64,000 nt of DNA from JAGRKR01 sp041397725. Lineage in GTDB: Bacteria > Pseudomonadota > Alphaproteobacteria > Rhizobiales > Hyphomicrobiaceae. The stretch covers positions 471,581 through 535,580 of the forward strand of contig JAWKVZ010000002.1 in NCBI GenBank assembly GCA_041397725.1. Reading direction: 5' to 3'. The translations under genes and the position numbers were made by a program. Of the stretch, positions 1-8,878 are shown in pieces. Numbering within the stretch: position 1 is the stretch's first letter; each line of letters opens with the position of its first letter. The notes beneath the pieces were generated by a model that was not told the DNA's origin, did not search any database, and was given only the letters and a program-made list of their open reading frames with translations.

Positions 1-1
1 C

Positions 2-403
2 GGGACGGACGTGGCCGGCATACTGCCCGCCGTGCGCCGCCATCTCGACGCCCATGGCTTCACCAACGTCGTTGTCGCGCCGCCCTCGGCCGCCAACGAC
101 GGCAATTTCGCGGCCTCGCGCATCGAGCCGGACCATCCCTGGGCCACTTTCGTCCGGGGGTCGCTGCAGCGCTCCTCCAACGCCAAGCCGGCCGTCGTGC
201 CGAGCATGGGCGGCTCGATCTGCAACGACGTCTTCACGGACACGCTGGCCATGCCGGCGATCTGGATACCCCACTCCTATGCCGGCTGCTCGCAGCACGC
301 GCCCGACGAGCACATCCTGCTCTCGGTGACGCGCAACGCACTCGCGATGATGGCCGGTCTCTACTGGGACATCGGCGAGCGCGGCGTGCCGGGGCGTACC
401 TGA
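2..403 (+). CDS. M20 family metallopeptidase, C-terminal fragment cut by window edge
   Basis: The frame is open to the left edge and reads Gly-Thr-Asp-Val-Ala from base 2, so the true start lies outside the window and about 133 residues are visible. They match the ends of the two complete M20 proteins that follow: an RRHLDAHGF segment, a SMGGSICND segment, and the closing YAGCSQHAPDEHIL block, whose histidine is expected to be the last metal ligand. M20 enzymes are di-zinc cytoplasmic peptidases or amidases acting on dipeptides and N-acyl amino acids. This is the first of three tandem paralogues; the substrate cannot be read from the sequence. Confidence 0.85.
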   Translation, partial: GTDVAGILPAVRRHLDAHGFTNVVVAPPSAANDGNFAASRIEPDHPWATFVRGSLQRSSNAKPAVVPSMGGSICNDVFTDTLAMPAIWIPHSYAGCSQHAPDEHILLSVTRNALAMMAGLYWDIGERGVPGRT

Positions 404-672
404 GCAGTGGCGCCGCCGGTCCCGAGTTCCGCCATTCCGGACGGCGGATGGCGCGAGCTGTCCGCGGTCGCCCACCGTGCCGCTGAAGTCCCGTCCGGGA
501 AGCCCGCTTTCCTTTCCCGCAGCCACCTGAGCGAAGTTCGGAGACAAAACGGTCGCCCAGCTCATAGAGTGGCGAGTTTGGTTCAGATTGAGAAGTGCGC
601 TCGGCCCGGCCGCAGGTGCCGGTGGACTTCGCAATCCCCTCACGAGCACAGACGTAAAGACGAGGCCCAGTC

Positions 673-2079
673 ATGAGTCGCAGCGAAGCCATCAACCAGA
701 CACTCGCCTATTTCGACCGCACCAGTGGCGGCTACTTCGACGATCTCGCCAAACTCTGCGCTATCCCGACCGAGAGCCAGAACCCGGCCCGCCTGCCGGA
801 GATGCGCCAGTATCTCGCCGAGGTGATGGTGCCGCGCTTCGAGGCCATGGGCTACGGCTGCAAGGTCTACGAGAACCCGGTCGCCGGCTGCGGACCGGTG
901 CTGTTGGCGACGCGCATCGAGGATCCCGCGCTCCCCACCATCCTCTGCTATGGCCATGGCGACGTGGTGCTCGGCATGGAGGGGCGCTGGGACAACGGCC
1001 GCGATCCGTGGAAGCTCTCGTTCGAGGGTGACAAGGTCTATGGCCGCGGCGTTGTCGACAACAAGGGCCAGCATCTCGTGCACATAGCCGCGCTCAAGGC
1101 GATCATCGCCAAGCGTGGCAAGCTCGGCTTCAACCACAAATTCCTGATCGAGATGGGCGAGGAGAACGGCTCCAAGGGGCTCAAGGAGATCGTCGAGGCC
1201 AACACCGCCGACTTCGCCGCCGACGCCTTCTTCGCGTCCGACGGCCCGCGCACCGAGATGTCGAAGCCCAACATCACCCTCGGCAATCGCGGCTGCATCA
1301 ATTTCAACCTTGTCGTCGATCTGCGCGAGGGCGGGCATCACTCCGGTAACTGGGGCGGTCTGCTCGCCAACCCCGGCATCATCCTGGCGCATGCCCTCTC
1401 GACCATCGTGGACGAGCACGGCAAGATCCTCGTCGACGGCTGGCGTCCCGAGGTGCCGACGCACGTGCGCGAGGTCCTGGTGGGGCTCGACCGCGAGGCA
1501 GGCCCCGGTGCGCCCGTGATCGACGACGCGTGGGGAGAGCCCGGCTTCTCGCGCATGGAGAAGGTCTCCGCCTTCAATTCGTTCGAGGTGCTCGCCTACA
1601 CCACCGGCACGCCGGAGCGCCCCGTCAACGCCATCCCGCCAAAGGCGCGCGCGACATGTCAACTGCGCTACGTGCACGGCACGGACGAGGCGAACCTGAT
1701 CGCGAACCTGCGCCGGCATCTCGACGCGAAGGGCTTCGGCAACGTGCGCATCGATCCGCCACCGGCCAGCAACGACGGTCGCTTCTTCGCCAGCCGCACG
1801 GATCCGCGCCACCCCTGGGCCAAATGGATGAAGTCCGCGGTCGAACGGGGCTCCAATCATCCCTGCGGCGTGCTGCCGAACTCGGGCGGCTCGAACATGA
1901 CGCACATCATCCAGTTCATCCTGAAGGCGCCGATCGCCTGGTTCCCGCTGAGCTACGCGGGCTGCTCGCAGCACGCGCCCAACGAGCACATGCTGAAACC
2001 CCTGATGCGCGAAGGCATGCGCCACGTCACGGGCATCTACTGGGATCTCGGCGATCCCGAAAGCGCCTATCGTCCCTGA
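673..2079 (+). CDS. M20 family metallopeptidase (dipeptidase-like), copy 2
   Basis: A 468-residue protein of normal length for dipeptidase-type M20 enzymes. The di-metal motifs are complete: His95-x-Asp97 in YGHGDVV, bridging Asp129 in GVVDNKGQ, the general-base/ligand pair Glu163-Glu164 in GEENGS, Asp190 in ASDGP, and the C-terminal histidine in CSQHAPNEH. There is no signal peptide, so it should act in the cytoplasm on imported peptides or acylated amino acids. It lies 269 bases after the first M20 gene and 49 bases before the third, probably in one operon with the amidase, transferase and M81 peptidase downstream. The family assignment is firm; the substrate is unknown. Confidence 0.93.
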   Translation: MSRSEAINQTLAYFDRTSGGYFDDLAKLCAIPTESQNPARLPEMRQYLAEVMVPRFEAMGYGCKVYENPVAGCGPVLLATRIEDPALPTILCYGHGDVVLGMEGRWDNGRDPWKLSFEGDKVYGRGVVDNKGQHLVHIAALKAIIAKRGKLGFNHKFLIEMGEENGSKGLKEIVEANTADFAADAFFASDGPRTEMSKPNITLGNRGCINFNLVVDLREGGHHSGNWGGLLANPGIILAHALSTIVDEHGKILVDGWRPEVPTHVREVLVGLDREAGPGAPVIDDAWGEPGFSRMEKVSAFNSFEVLAYTTGTPERPVNAIPPKARATCQLRYVHGTDEANLIANLRRHLDAKGFGNVRIDPPPASNDGRFFASRTDPRHPWAKWMKSAVERGSNHPCGVLPNSGGSNMTHIIQFILKAPIAWFPLSYAGCSQHAPNEHMLKPLMREGMRHVTGIYWDLGDPESAYRP

Positions 2080-2128
2080 AGGACATCCTGGGTCGATCGG
2101 TTTTGCGAAGGACAGTGAGAGAGCGCAC

Positions 2129-3547
2129 ATGAGTACGACGGGCAGCAGGCAGCAGGCCATGGCGGCCGCGTTCGCCTACTATGACGACGAGGCCGGCGGT
2201 TACTTCAAGGACCTGGCGGCAGCGGTCGCCGTGCCGACCGAAAGCCAGCACGCGGCCGGGCTGCCGCACATGCGCCGCTATCTCGATGGGCTGATGGCTC
2301 CGACGCTGACGCCGCTCGGGTATGAGTGTCGCGTCTACGACAACCCGGTCGAGGGCGCTGGCCCGGTGCTGCTCGCCTCGCGCGTCGAGGACCCGAGCCT
2401 GCCGACCATGCTCTGCTACGGCCATGGCGACGTGGTCATGGGCATGGAGGGGCGCTGGCAGAACGGCCGGGACCCGTGGCGTCTGTCCTTCGAGGGGGAG
2501 AAGGTCTACGGGCGCGGCACCGCCGACAACAAGGGGCAGCATCTCCTGCACATCGCCGCGCTGCGCACCGTCCTCGAGACCCGCGGCAAGCTCGGCTTCA
2601 ACCACAAGCTCTGCATCGAGATGGGCGAGGAGAACGGCTCGCGCGGATTTCGTGAGGTCATCCAGGCGCATCGCGCCGATTTCGCCGCCGACGCCTTTTT
2701 CTCCTCCGACGGGCCGCGCACGGTGCGCGAGCGGCCGAACATCACGCTCGGCAACCGCGGCGGCTGCCAGTTCGATCTCATCGTCGATCTGCGCGATGGC
2801 GGCCACCACTCCGGCAACTGGGGTGGGCTGCTGGCCAATCCCGGCATCATCCTGGCGCATGCCATCGCCTCGATCACCGATGCCAAGGGCCGCATCCTCA
2901 TCGACGCATGGCGGCCGCCGTTGCCGGACTGGGTGCGCGAGCTCGTCAAGGACGCCAAGCGCGACAGCGGCGCCAATGCACCGGAGATCGACGAGGACTG
3001 GGGCGAGCCCGGGCTCGCGCCTATGGAGAAGGTCGTCGGCTGGAACTCGTTCGAGGTTCTGGCCTTCACCACGGGCACGCCGGAGCGGCCGGTGAACGCC
3101 ATCCCGCCGAAGGCGCAGGCGCGCTGCGCCTTGCGCTTCGTGGTCGGCACCAAGGCCGAGGACATCCTGCCGAGCCTGCGCCGGCATCTCGACGCGCGCG
3201 GCTTCCAGAACGTCGAGATCCGCACGCCGCCCGGCGCCAATCCCATCCGCTTCGGGGCTTCGCGCACGGACCCGAACCATCCGTTCGTGAAATGGGTGCG
3301 CGGTGCGCTCGACCGTGCGGCGGGCGCGCCGTGTGACGTGCTGCCGAACTCGGGCGGCTCGAACGTCACCGAGATCATCGGCACCGAGCTCGGCATTCCC
3401 TACATCTGGCTGCCTTTGAGCTATACGGGCTGCTCGCAGCACGCGCCCGACGAGCACATCCTGAAGCCGCTGATGCGCGAGGGGCTCGGACATCTCACGT
3501 CGATCTACTGGGATCTCGGCGACGAACAGGATGGATATCGCAAATGA
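2129..3547 (+). CDS. M20 family metallopeptidase (dipeptidase-like), copy 3
   Basis: A 472-residue paralogue of the preceding gene with the same architecture. Metal-site motifs are intact: His99-x-Asp101, Asp133 in GTADNKGQ, Glu167-Glu168 in GEENGS, a SSDGP aspartate and the CSQHAPDEH histidine near the end. Long stretches around these motifs are identical to copy 2, which indicates tandem duplication followed by divergence rather than separate acquisition. Its stop overlaps the start of the amidase gene (ATGA), so the two are almost certainly translationally coupled. Cytoplasmic, with no signal peptide; peptide or N-acyl amino acid hydrolysis is inferred from the family. Confidence 0.93.
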   Translation: MSTTGSRQQAMAAAFAYYDDEAGGYFKDLAAAVAVPTESQHAAGLPHMRRYLDGLMAPTLTPLGYECRVYDNPVEGAGPVLLASRVEDPSLPTMLCYGHGDVVMGMEGRWQNGRDPWRLSFEGEKVYGRGTADNKGQHLLHIAALRTVLETRGKLGFNHKLCIEMGEENGSRGFREVIQAHRADFAADAFFSSDGPRTVRERPNITLGNRGGCQFDLIVDLRDGGHHSGNWGGLLANPGIILAHAIASITDAKGRILIDAWRPPLPDWVRELVKDAKRDSGANAPEIDEDWGEPGLAPMEKVVGWNSFEVLAFTTGTPERPVNAIPPKAQARCALRFVVGTKAEDILPSLRRHLDARGFQNVEIRTPPGANPIRFGASRTDPNHPFVKWVRGALDRAAGAPCDVLPNSGGSNVTEIIGTELGIPYIWLPLSYTGCSQHAPDEHILKPLMREGLGHLTSIYWDLGDEQDGYRK

Positions 3548-4986
3548 CGGAACCCGCTGATCTTTCCGCCGTCGAAGCCCGCCGGCTGATCGGCCGCAAG
3601 GCGCTTTCGCCGGTCGAGCTGCTCGAGAGCTGCCTGTCGCGCATCGAGGCGAGCAATGGGGCGCTCAACGCCATGGTGACTTTCGACGCCGACGGTGCGC
3701 GCGCCATGGCGCGGGCGCAGGAGGCCGACGTGATGGCGGGCGAGGCGTTGGGCCCGCTGCACGGTCTGCCCGTCGCCGTGAAGGATCTGACCGCCACGGC
3801 GGGCATGCGCACCACGCAAGGCTCGCTCATCTACAAGGACGACGTGCCCAAGGCCGACGATCCAATGGTGGCCAACGTGCGCGCGGCGGGCGGCAACATC
3901 GTCGGCAAGACGAATACGCCGGAGTTCGGCGCGGGAGCGAACACGACGAACCGTGTCTTCGGTCCGACGGGAAATCCGTTCGACCCGTCGAAGACCTGTG
4001 GCGGCTCGTCGGGTGGCGCCGCCGTGGCACTGGCGACCGGTCAGGTGCCGCTGGCCACGGGCTCCGACTACGGCGGCAGCCTCAGGACGCCGGCTGGCTT
4101 CTGCGGCGTTGCCGGATTCCGCTCGTCGCCAGGGCTCGTGCCGGGCAGCGGGCGGCCGGTGGCGCTGGCGCCCTTCTCGGTCACTGGCCCGATGGGACGC
4201 AGCATCGCGGATGCGCATCTGCTGTTGCGCGCGCAGATCGCGATCGACAAGCGCGATCCCTACTCGAGCTGCGACGCCGAGCTCATCCCCGAGCTGCTTG
4301 GAGCCATCGATCTCGGCACCGTCACGGCGGCGTTCTCCGCGGACCTCGGCTGTGCACCGGTGGCCAAGGCGATCCGCCGGACGTTCGAGAGCCGCACGAA
4401 GGCGTTCCGACATCTCTTCGCCGAGGCGAGCGACGAGACCCCGGACTTCGCCGACGTGCACGAGGTCTTCGAGACCCTGCGGGGCCTCTATTTCGTGGCG
4501 GCGCATCGCGAGAGGCTGGAGAAGCATCGCGATCTGCTCGACCGCAACGTCATCGACAACACGGAGCGCGGTCTGGCGCTGTCGCTCGCCGACGTCGCGC
4601 GCGCCAATGTGGCGCAGACCCGGCTTTACCGCCGCTTCCTGGCGTTCTTCGACGAGGTGGACGTGCTGATCGCACCGGCGGCCTCGGTCTCGCCCTTCCC
4701 GCATTCCGAGCTGTTCGTCGCCAGCATCGACGGCGAGGCCATGCCGACCTATATGCGCTGGCTCGCCATCACCTATGCGCCGACCATGGCGCTCGCGACG
4801 GCGGCCGTCATCCCGTGCGGGCTCGACGAGGCCGGGCTGCCGTTCGGCATCCAGGTGATCGGTCCGAACGGGGCGGATGCGCTCGTGCTCGAGGTCGCGC
4901 ACGCGCTCGAGGAGGCGCTTGCCGCCATACCGGAAACCCGGCGTCCCGTTCCCGATCTTGCCGCACTGGCGAAGGCGACGTCCTGA
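3544..4986 (+). CDS. amidase (amidase-signature family)
   Basis: A 480-residue amidase-signature hydrolase. The Ser-cisSer-Lys triad is visible: Lys80 in PVAVKD, cis-Ser155 in the CGGSSGG loop and nucleophile Ser179 in SDYGGSLRTP. The family hydrolyses carboxylic amides to acid and ammonia; members range from GatA-type to indoleacetamide and acylamide hydrolases, and nothing here picks one. The start codon overlaps the stop of the M20 gene upstream, placing it in the same operon. With M20 peptidases before it and gamma-glutamyltransferase and M81 genes after it, a role in breaking down an imported peptide or amide is the natural reading. Confidence 0.9.
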   Translation: MTEPADLSAVEARRLIGRKALSPVELLESCLSRIEASNGALNAMVTFDADGARAMARAQEADVMAGEALGPLHGLPVAVKDLTATAGMRTTQGSLIYKDDVPKADDPMVANVRAAGGNIVGKTNTPEFGAGANTTNRVFGPTGNPFDPSKTCGGSSGGAAVALATGQVPLATGSDYGGSLRTPAGFCGVAGFRSSPGLVPGSGRPVALAPFSVTGPMGRSIADAHLLLRAQIAIDKRDPYSSCDAELIPELLGAIDLGTVTAAFSADLGCAPVAKAIRRTFESRTKAFRHLFAEASDETPDFADVHEVFETLRGLYFVAAHRERLEKHRDLLDRNVIDNTERGLALSLADVARANVAQTRLYRRFLAFFDEVDVLIAPAASVSPFPHSELFVASIDGEAMPTYMRWLAITYAPTMALATAAVIPCGLDEAGLPFGIQVIGPNGADALVLEVAHALEEALAAIPETRRPVPDLAALAKATS

Positions 4987-5053
4987 GGGCGTTGCCAGCG
5001 GTCCGGTTCCGGTGGAGACTGTCTGCGAGCATCCATCGCGATCGGAGAGAACC

Positions 5054-6664
5054 ATGACGCACGGGATCATCAGCGCCGCGCAGCCCGAGGCGGCGGAGGC
5101 TGGAGCCGATATTCTGGCGAGCGGCGGCAACGCGGTCGATGCCGCGGTCGCCGCGGCCCTCGTGCAGACCGCGGTCGATCCGCAGATGTGCGGCATTGCC
5201 GGCTTCGGCTGCATGCACATCTACATGCCGTCCCGCAATGCCCACGTCTGCCTCGACTTCCACGGCCGGGCGCCGCTCGCCGCGAGGCCGGATATGTGGG
5301 CCGACCGCGTGATCGGGGAGGCCGAGGACGGCTACGGCTTCATCCTCGAGGGACGCGTCAACGAGGTCGGGTACGGGGCCATCACCTCGCCGATGACCCT
5401 GCGGGCGCTCGATCATGCCTTGCAGGCCTATGGCACGATGCAGCTTCAGTCGCTGCTGGCGCCCGCCATTGCCTATTGCGAGGAAGGCTTCATGGTGCGC
5501 CCGCATGTCGTCACCTACTGGTCCCAGACGGCAAACCACGGGCGGATCGCGCACGAGCAGTTCCTGCGTCAGCACCCGGCGACAGCCGCCATCTACATCA
5601 AGCCGGACGGGCGCCTCCACCGGGTCGGCGAGACGTTGCGCAACCCCGACATGGGCCGCACCTACCGGCGGATCGCCGAGCACGGCGTCGAGGAGTTCTA
5701 CTCGGGCGCCATCGCCCGCGAGATCGTCGCCGACATGAGCGAGAACGGCGGCATGCTCCGAGCGGACGATCTTGCGCAAGTGGCGGTCGAGACCAATCCG
5801 CCCTTACGCGGCACCTATCGCGGCCTCGAGATCACCACCAATCAGCCGCCGGGCGGCGGCCTGCTGATCGTGCAGATGCTCAACATCCTGGAGAATTTCG
5901 ACCTGCAGGCCATGGGACACAATTCGCCCGACTACATCGCGACGGTGGCGGAGGCCATGAAGATCGCGACGGTCGACAAGGACCGCTATATCGGCGATCC
6001 GCGGTTCGTCGAGGTGCCGGTCGCGCGCCTCGCTTCGAAGGCCTACGCGGCGGAATGCGCCGAGCGCATTCGCCGGGGCGAGAAGCAGCACGTGCCGCGC
6101 TTCAATCCGGGAGCGCCGGAGTCCAAGAACACCACCCACGTCAACGTCGCCGACGAGCACGGGACCTGTGTGACCGTAACGCACACGCTCGGCCAGCCGT
6201 CGGGGATCGTCACCAAGGGGCTCGGCTTCATGTACAACGGCGCCATGGCCCAGTTCGACCCGCGCCCAGGTCGCGCCACGTCCATCGCGCCCGGCAAGTC
6301 GCGCTTCTCCGCCCTCTGTCCGACGATCGTGTTCAAGGAGGGCAAGCCCGTCTTCGTCGTCGGCGCGCCGGGGAATACCTACATCACGATGGGTGTCGTG
6401 CAGGCCATCCTCAACGCCGTCGACTTCGGCATGAACGCGCAGGAGGCGGTGTCGGCGCCACGCTTCTGCGCCACGTCGGACGTCATCGAGATTTCGAACC
6501 GCATCACCCGGCGCGCAGAGCGCGAGCTCGCCGCACGTGGCTATCCCATGCGCCGCTATCCGTTCGGCTACCACTTCTCCGGCGTGCACGCCCTGCGGCT
6601 CGTGGGCGACGCGTACGACGGTGGCGCCGATCCAGGGCGGGACGGCATGGCAATGTCTGTGTGA
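5054..6664 (+). CDS. gamma-glutamyltransferase family protein, predicted cytoplasmic
   Basis: A 536-residue N-terminal-nucleophile hydrolase. I chose the ATG before THGIISAAQPEA because the family begins at this point and a GGAGAG ribosome-binding sequence precedes it; the frame stays open further upstream but overlaps the amidase gene. The self-cleavage site and nucleophile are expected at Thr360 in the NTTHVNV block; the usual C-terminal glycine motif appears as GAPGNTY. Classical GGTs are periplasmic, but no signal peptide is present, as in cytoplasmic GGT-like proteins. It could cleave gamma-glutamyl compounds or another amide. It is followed 14 bases later by an M81 peptidase gene. Confidence 0.88.
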   Translation: MTHGIISAAQPEAAEAGADILASGGNAVDAAVAAALVQTAVDPQMCGIAGFGCMHIYMPSRNAHVCLDFHGRAPLAARPDMWADRVIGEAEDGYGFILEGRVNEVGYGAITSPMTLRALDHALQAYGTMQLQSLLAPAIAYCEEGFMVRPHVVTYWSQTANHGRIAHEQFLRQHPATAAIYIKPDGRLHRVGETLRNPDMGRTYRRIAEHGVEEFYSGAIAREIVADMSENGGMLRADDLAQVAVETNPPLRGTYRGLEITTNQPPGGGLLIVQMLNILENFDLQAMGHNSPDYIATVAEAMKIATVDKDRYIGDPRFVEVPVARLASKAYAAECAERIRRGEKQHVPRFNPGAPESKNTTHVNVADEHGTCVTVTHTLGQPSGIVTKGLGFMYNGAMAQFDPRPGRATSIAPGKSRFSALCPTIVFKEGKPVFVVGAPGNTYITMGVVQAILNAVDFGMNAQEAVSAPRFCATSDVIEISNRITRRAERELAARGYPMRRYPFGYHFSGVHALRLVGDAYDGGADPGRDGMAMSV

Positions 6665-6678
6665 GGGAGGCGAAAACC

Positions 6679-8163
6679 ATGACCAGGCGGGTGCTCATCG
6701 CGGGCTTCAAGCACGAGACGAATACGTTTTCCGTGCTGCCGACGACGATGGACGATTATCGCGGTCGCGTGCTCTATTTCGGCGACGAGATCGGCAAGGT
6801 CTTCGCCGATACCAACTCCGAGATCTGCGGCTTCATGGATGTCGCCGAGCAGAACGGCTGGCGGCCGGTCTACTCGGTGGTGGCGGATGCAAGTCCCTCG
6901 GGCCCCGTCTCGCGTGCGACTTTCGAGGAGATCACCAGCCGCATCATCGCCGATGCGTCGAGCGGTGGGGGTGTCGACGCCATTCTGCTGCAGCTCCATG
7001 GCGCCATGGTCGCCGAGCACTCGCCCGACGGCGAGGGGCTGCTGCTCCGCCTCCTGCGCGAGAAGGTCGGGCCAGCGGTGCCGATCGGCGTGACCCTCGA
7101 CCTGCACGGCAACGTCACCGACGACATGGCGCGCTATGCCGACGTCATCGTCAGCTACCGCACCTATCCCCACGTCGATCAGCGCGAGATCGCCAGGGAG
7201 TGCGCCGGGCTCATCGCCAGGACGCTCGCCGGTGAGATCAAGCCTGTGGTCGTCGTCCGGCGCGGACCGATGCTGGTGGGCGTCGACCATGGGCGCACCA
7301 CCGCGCCCGGGCCGATGCGCGAGGCGCTCGCCAAGGCAGCCGAACTGATGAAGGACGCGCAGGTCCACACGGTCTCCGTGCTCGCCGGCTTCTCCACGGC
7401 CGACATTCCCGACGCGGGTCCCTCGGTCGTCGTGGTCGGCGAAGGTCACGATCCCCGCTATCGCCAGATGGCCGACCGGCTGGTCGAGTTCATCTGGCAG
7501 ACGCGGGCGCAGAAGACGGTAGCGCCGGTGTCGTCGGAGGCGGCCGTCGCAGTGGCGCGGGCCAAGGGCAAGCCCGGCAAGCCTGTCGTGATCGCGGATG
7601 CGGCGGACAATCCGGGCGGCGGCGGTTACGGAGATTCGACCCGGCTCCTGCAGGCGCTCGTCGACTCCGGCCTCGAGGGCGTGGCATTCGGCGCGTTGTT
7701 CGATCCGGAAAGCGCGGCCGCCTGCCATAAGGCGGGCGTCGGGGGCGAGGTCAAGCTGGCGCTGGGCGGCAAGGTCGATCCGGCCTTCGGTCCTCCGGTT
7801 GGCGTCGTGGCGACGGTGACGGCGCTGTCTGACGGAAAGTTCCTGTTCGAGGGGCCGATGCAGCGCGGCGTCCCCGTCGATATGGGACCTTCGGCCGCCA
7901 TCAAGTCGGGCGGTGTCGAGGTGGTGATCGCGTCACGGCGCTATCAGAACTACGACCGCATGTTCTTCCTTTCCCTCGGCATCGATCCGAATGCGCGGGC
8001 GGTGGTCGGCGTGAAGTCGGCACAGCACTTCCGTGCCGCTTATCAGCCGATGGCCAGCGAAGTGGTGGTGGTGGATGAAGGCAACGGCATCACCACGCGC
8101 GATTTCTCGGCCCGCACGTACACCCGCATCCGCCGGCCGATCTTTCCGCTCGACCTCGATTAG
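6679..8163 (+). CDS. M81 family metallopeptidase (MlrC / microcystinase C family)
   Basis: A 494-residue protein of typical M81 length. The start is the ATG of MTRRVLIAGF, 14 bases after the transferase stop and behind GGGAGGCG; a much longer open frame upstream is only an out-of-frame reading of the transferase gene. The N-terminal half carries the DUF1485 metal site: Asp141-x-His143 in TLDLHGN and His165 in TYPHVD; the C-terminal half is the MlrC domain. MlrC itself degrades linearised microcystin, but most homologues sit in peptide or amino-acid catabolic operons like this one, so the substrate here is unknown. Confidence 0.9.
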   Translation: MTRRVLIAGFKHETNTFSVLPTTMDDYRGRVLYFGDEIGKVFADTNSEICGFMDVAEQNGWRPVYSVVADASPSGPVSRATFEEITSRIIADASSGGGVDAILLQLHGAMVAEHSPDGEGLLLRLLREKVGPAVPIGVTLDLHGNVTDDMARYADVIVSYRTYPHVDQREIARECAGLIARTLAGEIKPVVVVRRGPMLVGVDHGRTTAPGPMREALAKAAELMKDAQVHTVSVLAGFSTADIPDAGPSVVVVGEGHDPRYRQMADRLVEFIWQTRAQKTVAPVSSEAAVAVARAKGKPGKPVVIADAADNPGGGGYGDSTRLLQALVDSGLEGVAFGALFDPESAAACHKAGVGGEVKLALGGKVDPAFGPPVGVVATVTALSDGKFLFEGPMQRGVPVDMGPSAAIKSGGVEVVIASRRYQNYDRMFFLSLGIDPNARAVVGVKSAQHFRAAYQPMASEVVVVDEGNGITTRDFSARTYTRIRRPIFPLDLD

Positions 8164-8174
8164 GCCCACCGGCC

Positions 8175-8858
8175 TCAGAGCGGCAGGCGAAGGTTGCGGC
8201 GATGCTGGAACCGCGTCTTCGCGAGCGCGGCCTTGCGCGCGCCGCGGCCGCCCATCTTGAGGCCGGCGCTGGAGCTGCCGCCACCCGATGTCGCGTTGCC
8301 GCTTGCGCGTGACGCCGGCCCGACGAGCCGCGCCAGACGTTCGAGGTGGCGGTCGCGGATGCCGAGCTCGGCGAGATGCGCGACGGTGCTCAGCAGATAG
8401 TCGACGTTGCGGCCGGAAGCGCCGCGCGCCGCCCGTATGATGGCGGCTTCCTGCAGCAGCGTCAGATGGCGGGCGTACTGGGGATGGGCGCGTTCGGCCA
8501 CGTAGAAGAGCGCGCGCACATGACGGCCGGAGCCGTCGAGCAGGGCGATCCGTCCCGTCAGCTCGCGGTAGACGCCGGTGACCTGCTCGCGCGCCCGCAG
8601 GTAGGCGACGGTCTCGCGCACCGCGCTGGCAGCGACGCGGAAAGCCATGCCCGTGCAGGCGCCGCCGGCATCCAGGCCGAGCACCAGCCCCGGGTGTGCG
8701 GCGGTGCCACGGTGCACGAACGAATAGACGCAGAAGGTGCGATGATAGCCGTTGAGGCGCGCGCGTGCCGCTTCGACGTAGGAGAAGCCGGGACGCCACA
8801 TCAGCGAGCCGTAGCCGAAGATCCAGGTGCCGGACGCCTCGGGAGAACCGCCGGTCAT
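8175..8858 (-). CDS. ChaC-like gamma-glutamylcyclotransferase
   Basis: A 227-residue protein. The N-terminal substrate-binding signature YGSL is at residues 16-19 within WIFGYGSLMWRP, and the catalytic glutamate is probably Glu91 in RAREQVTGVY. ChaC enzymes release 5-oxoproline from glutathione or gamma-glutamyl peptides. After about residue 180 there is a glycine/serine-rich then strongly basic tail (ending RRNLRLPL) that is not part of the catalytic fold. It is the last gene of a minus-strand hisC-tyrC-chaC run, 20 bases after tyrC, and ends 11 bases from the converging M81 gene. The start is the Met just before the conserved WIFGYGSL block. Confidence 0.85.
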   Translation of the reverse strand: MTGGSPEASGTWIFGYGSLMWRPGFSYVEAARARLNGYHRTFCVYSFVHRGTAAHPGLVLGLDAGGACTGMAFRVAASAVRETVAYLRAREQVTGVYRELTGRIALLDGSGRHVRALFYVAERAHPQYARHLTLLQEAAIIRAARGASGRNVDYLLSTVAHLAELGIRDRHLERLARLVGPASRASGNATSGGGSSSAGLKMGGRGARKAALAKTRFQHRRNLRLPL

Positions 8859-8878
8859 CGCCTCCGCGTCTCCACCTG

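Noticed and set aside
640..3493. Long open frames on the minus strand opposite the M20 genes (about 500 codons each)
   Set aside because: They are antisense shadows of strongly conserved M20 genes; at this GC content stop codons are rare in the opposite frames, and the translations show no protein family character.
5188..6678. An upstream extension that would make the M81 protein 991 residues long
   Set aside because: The extra part is an out-of-frame reading of the gamma-glutamyltransferase gene; the M81 family starts at MTRRVLIAGF behind a good ribosome-binding site.
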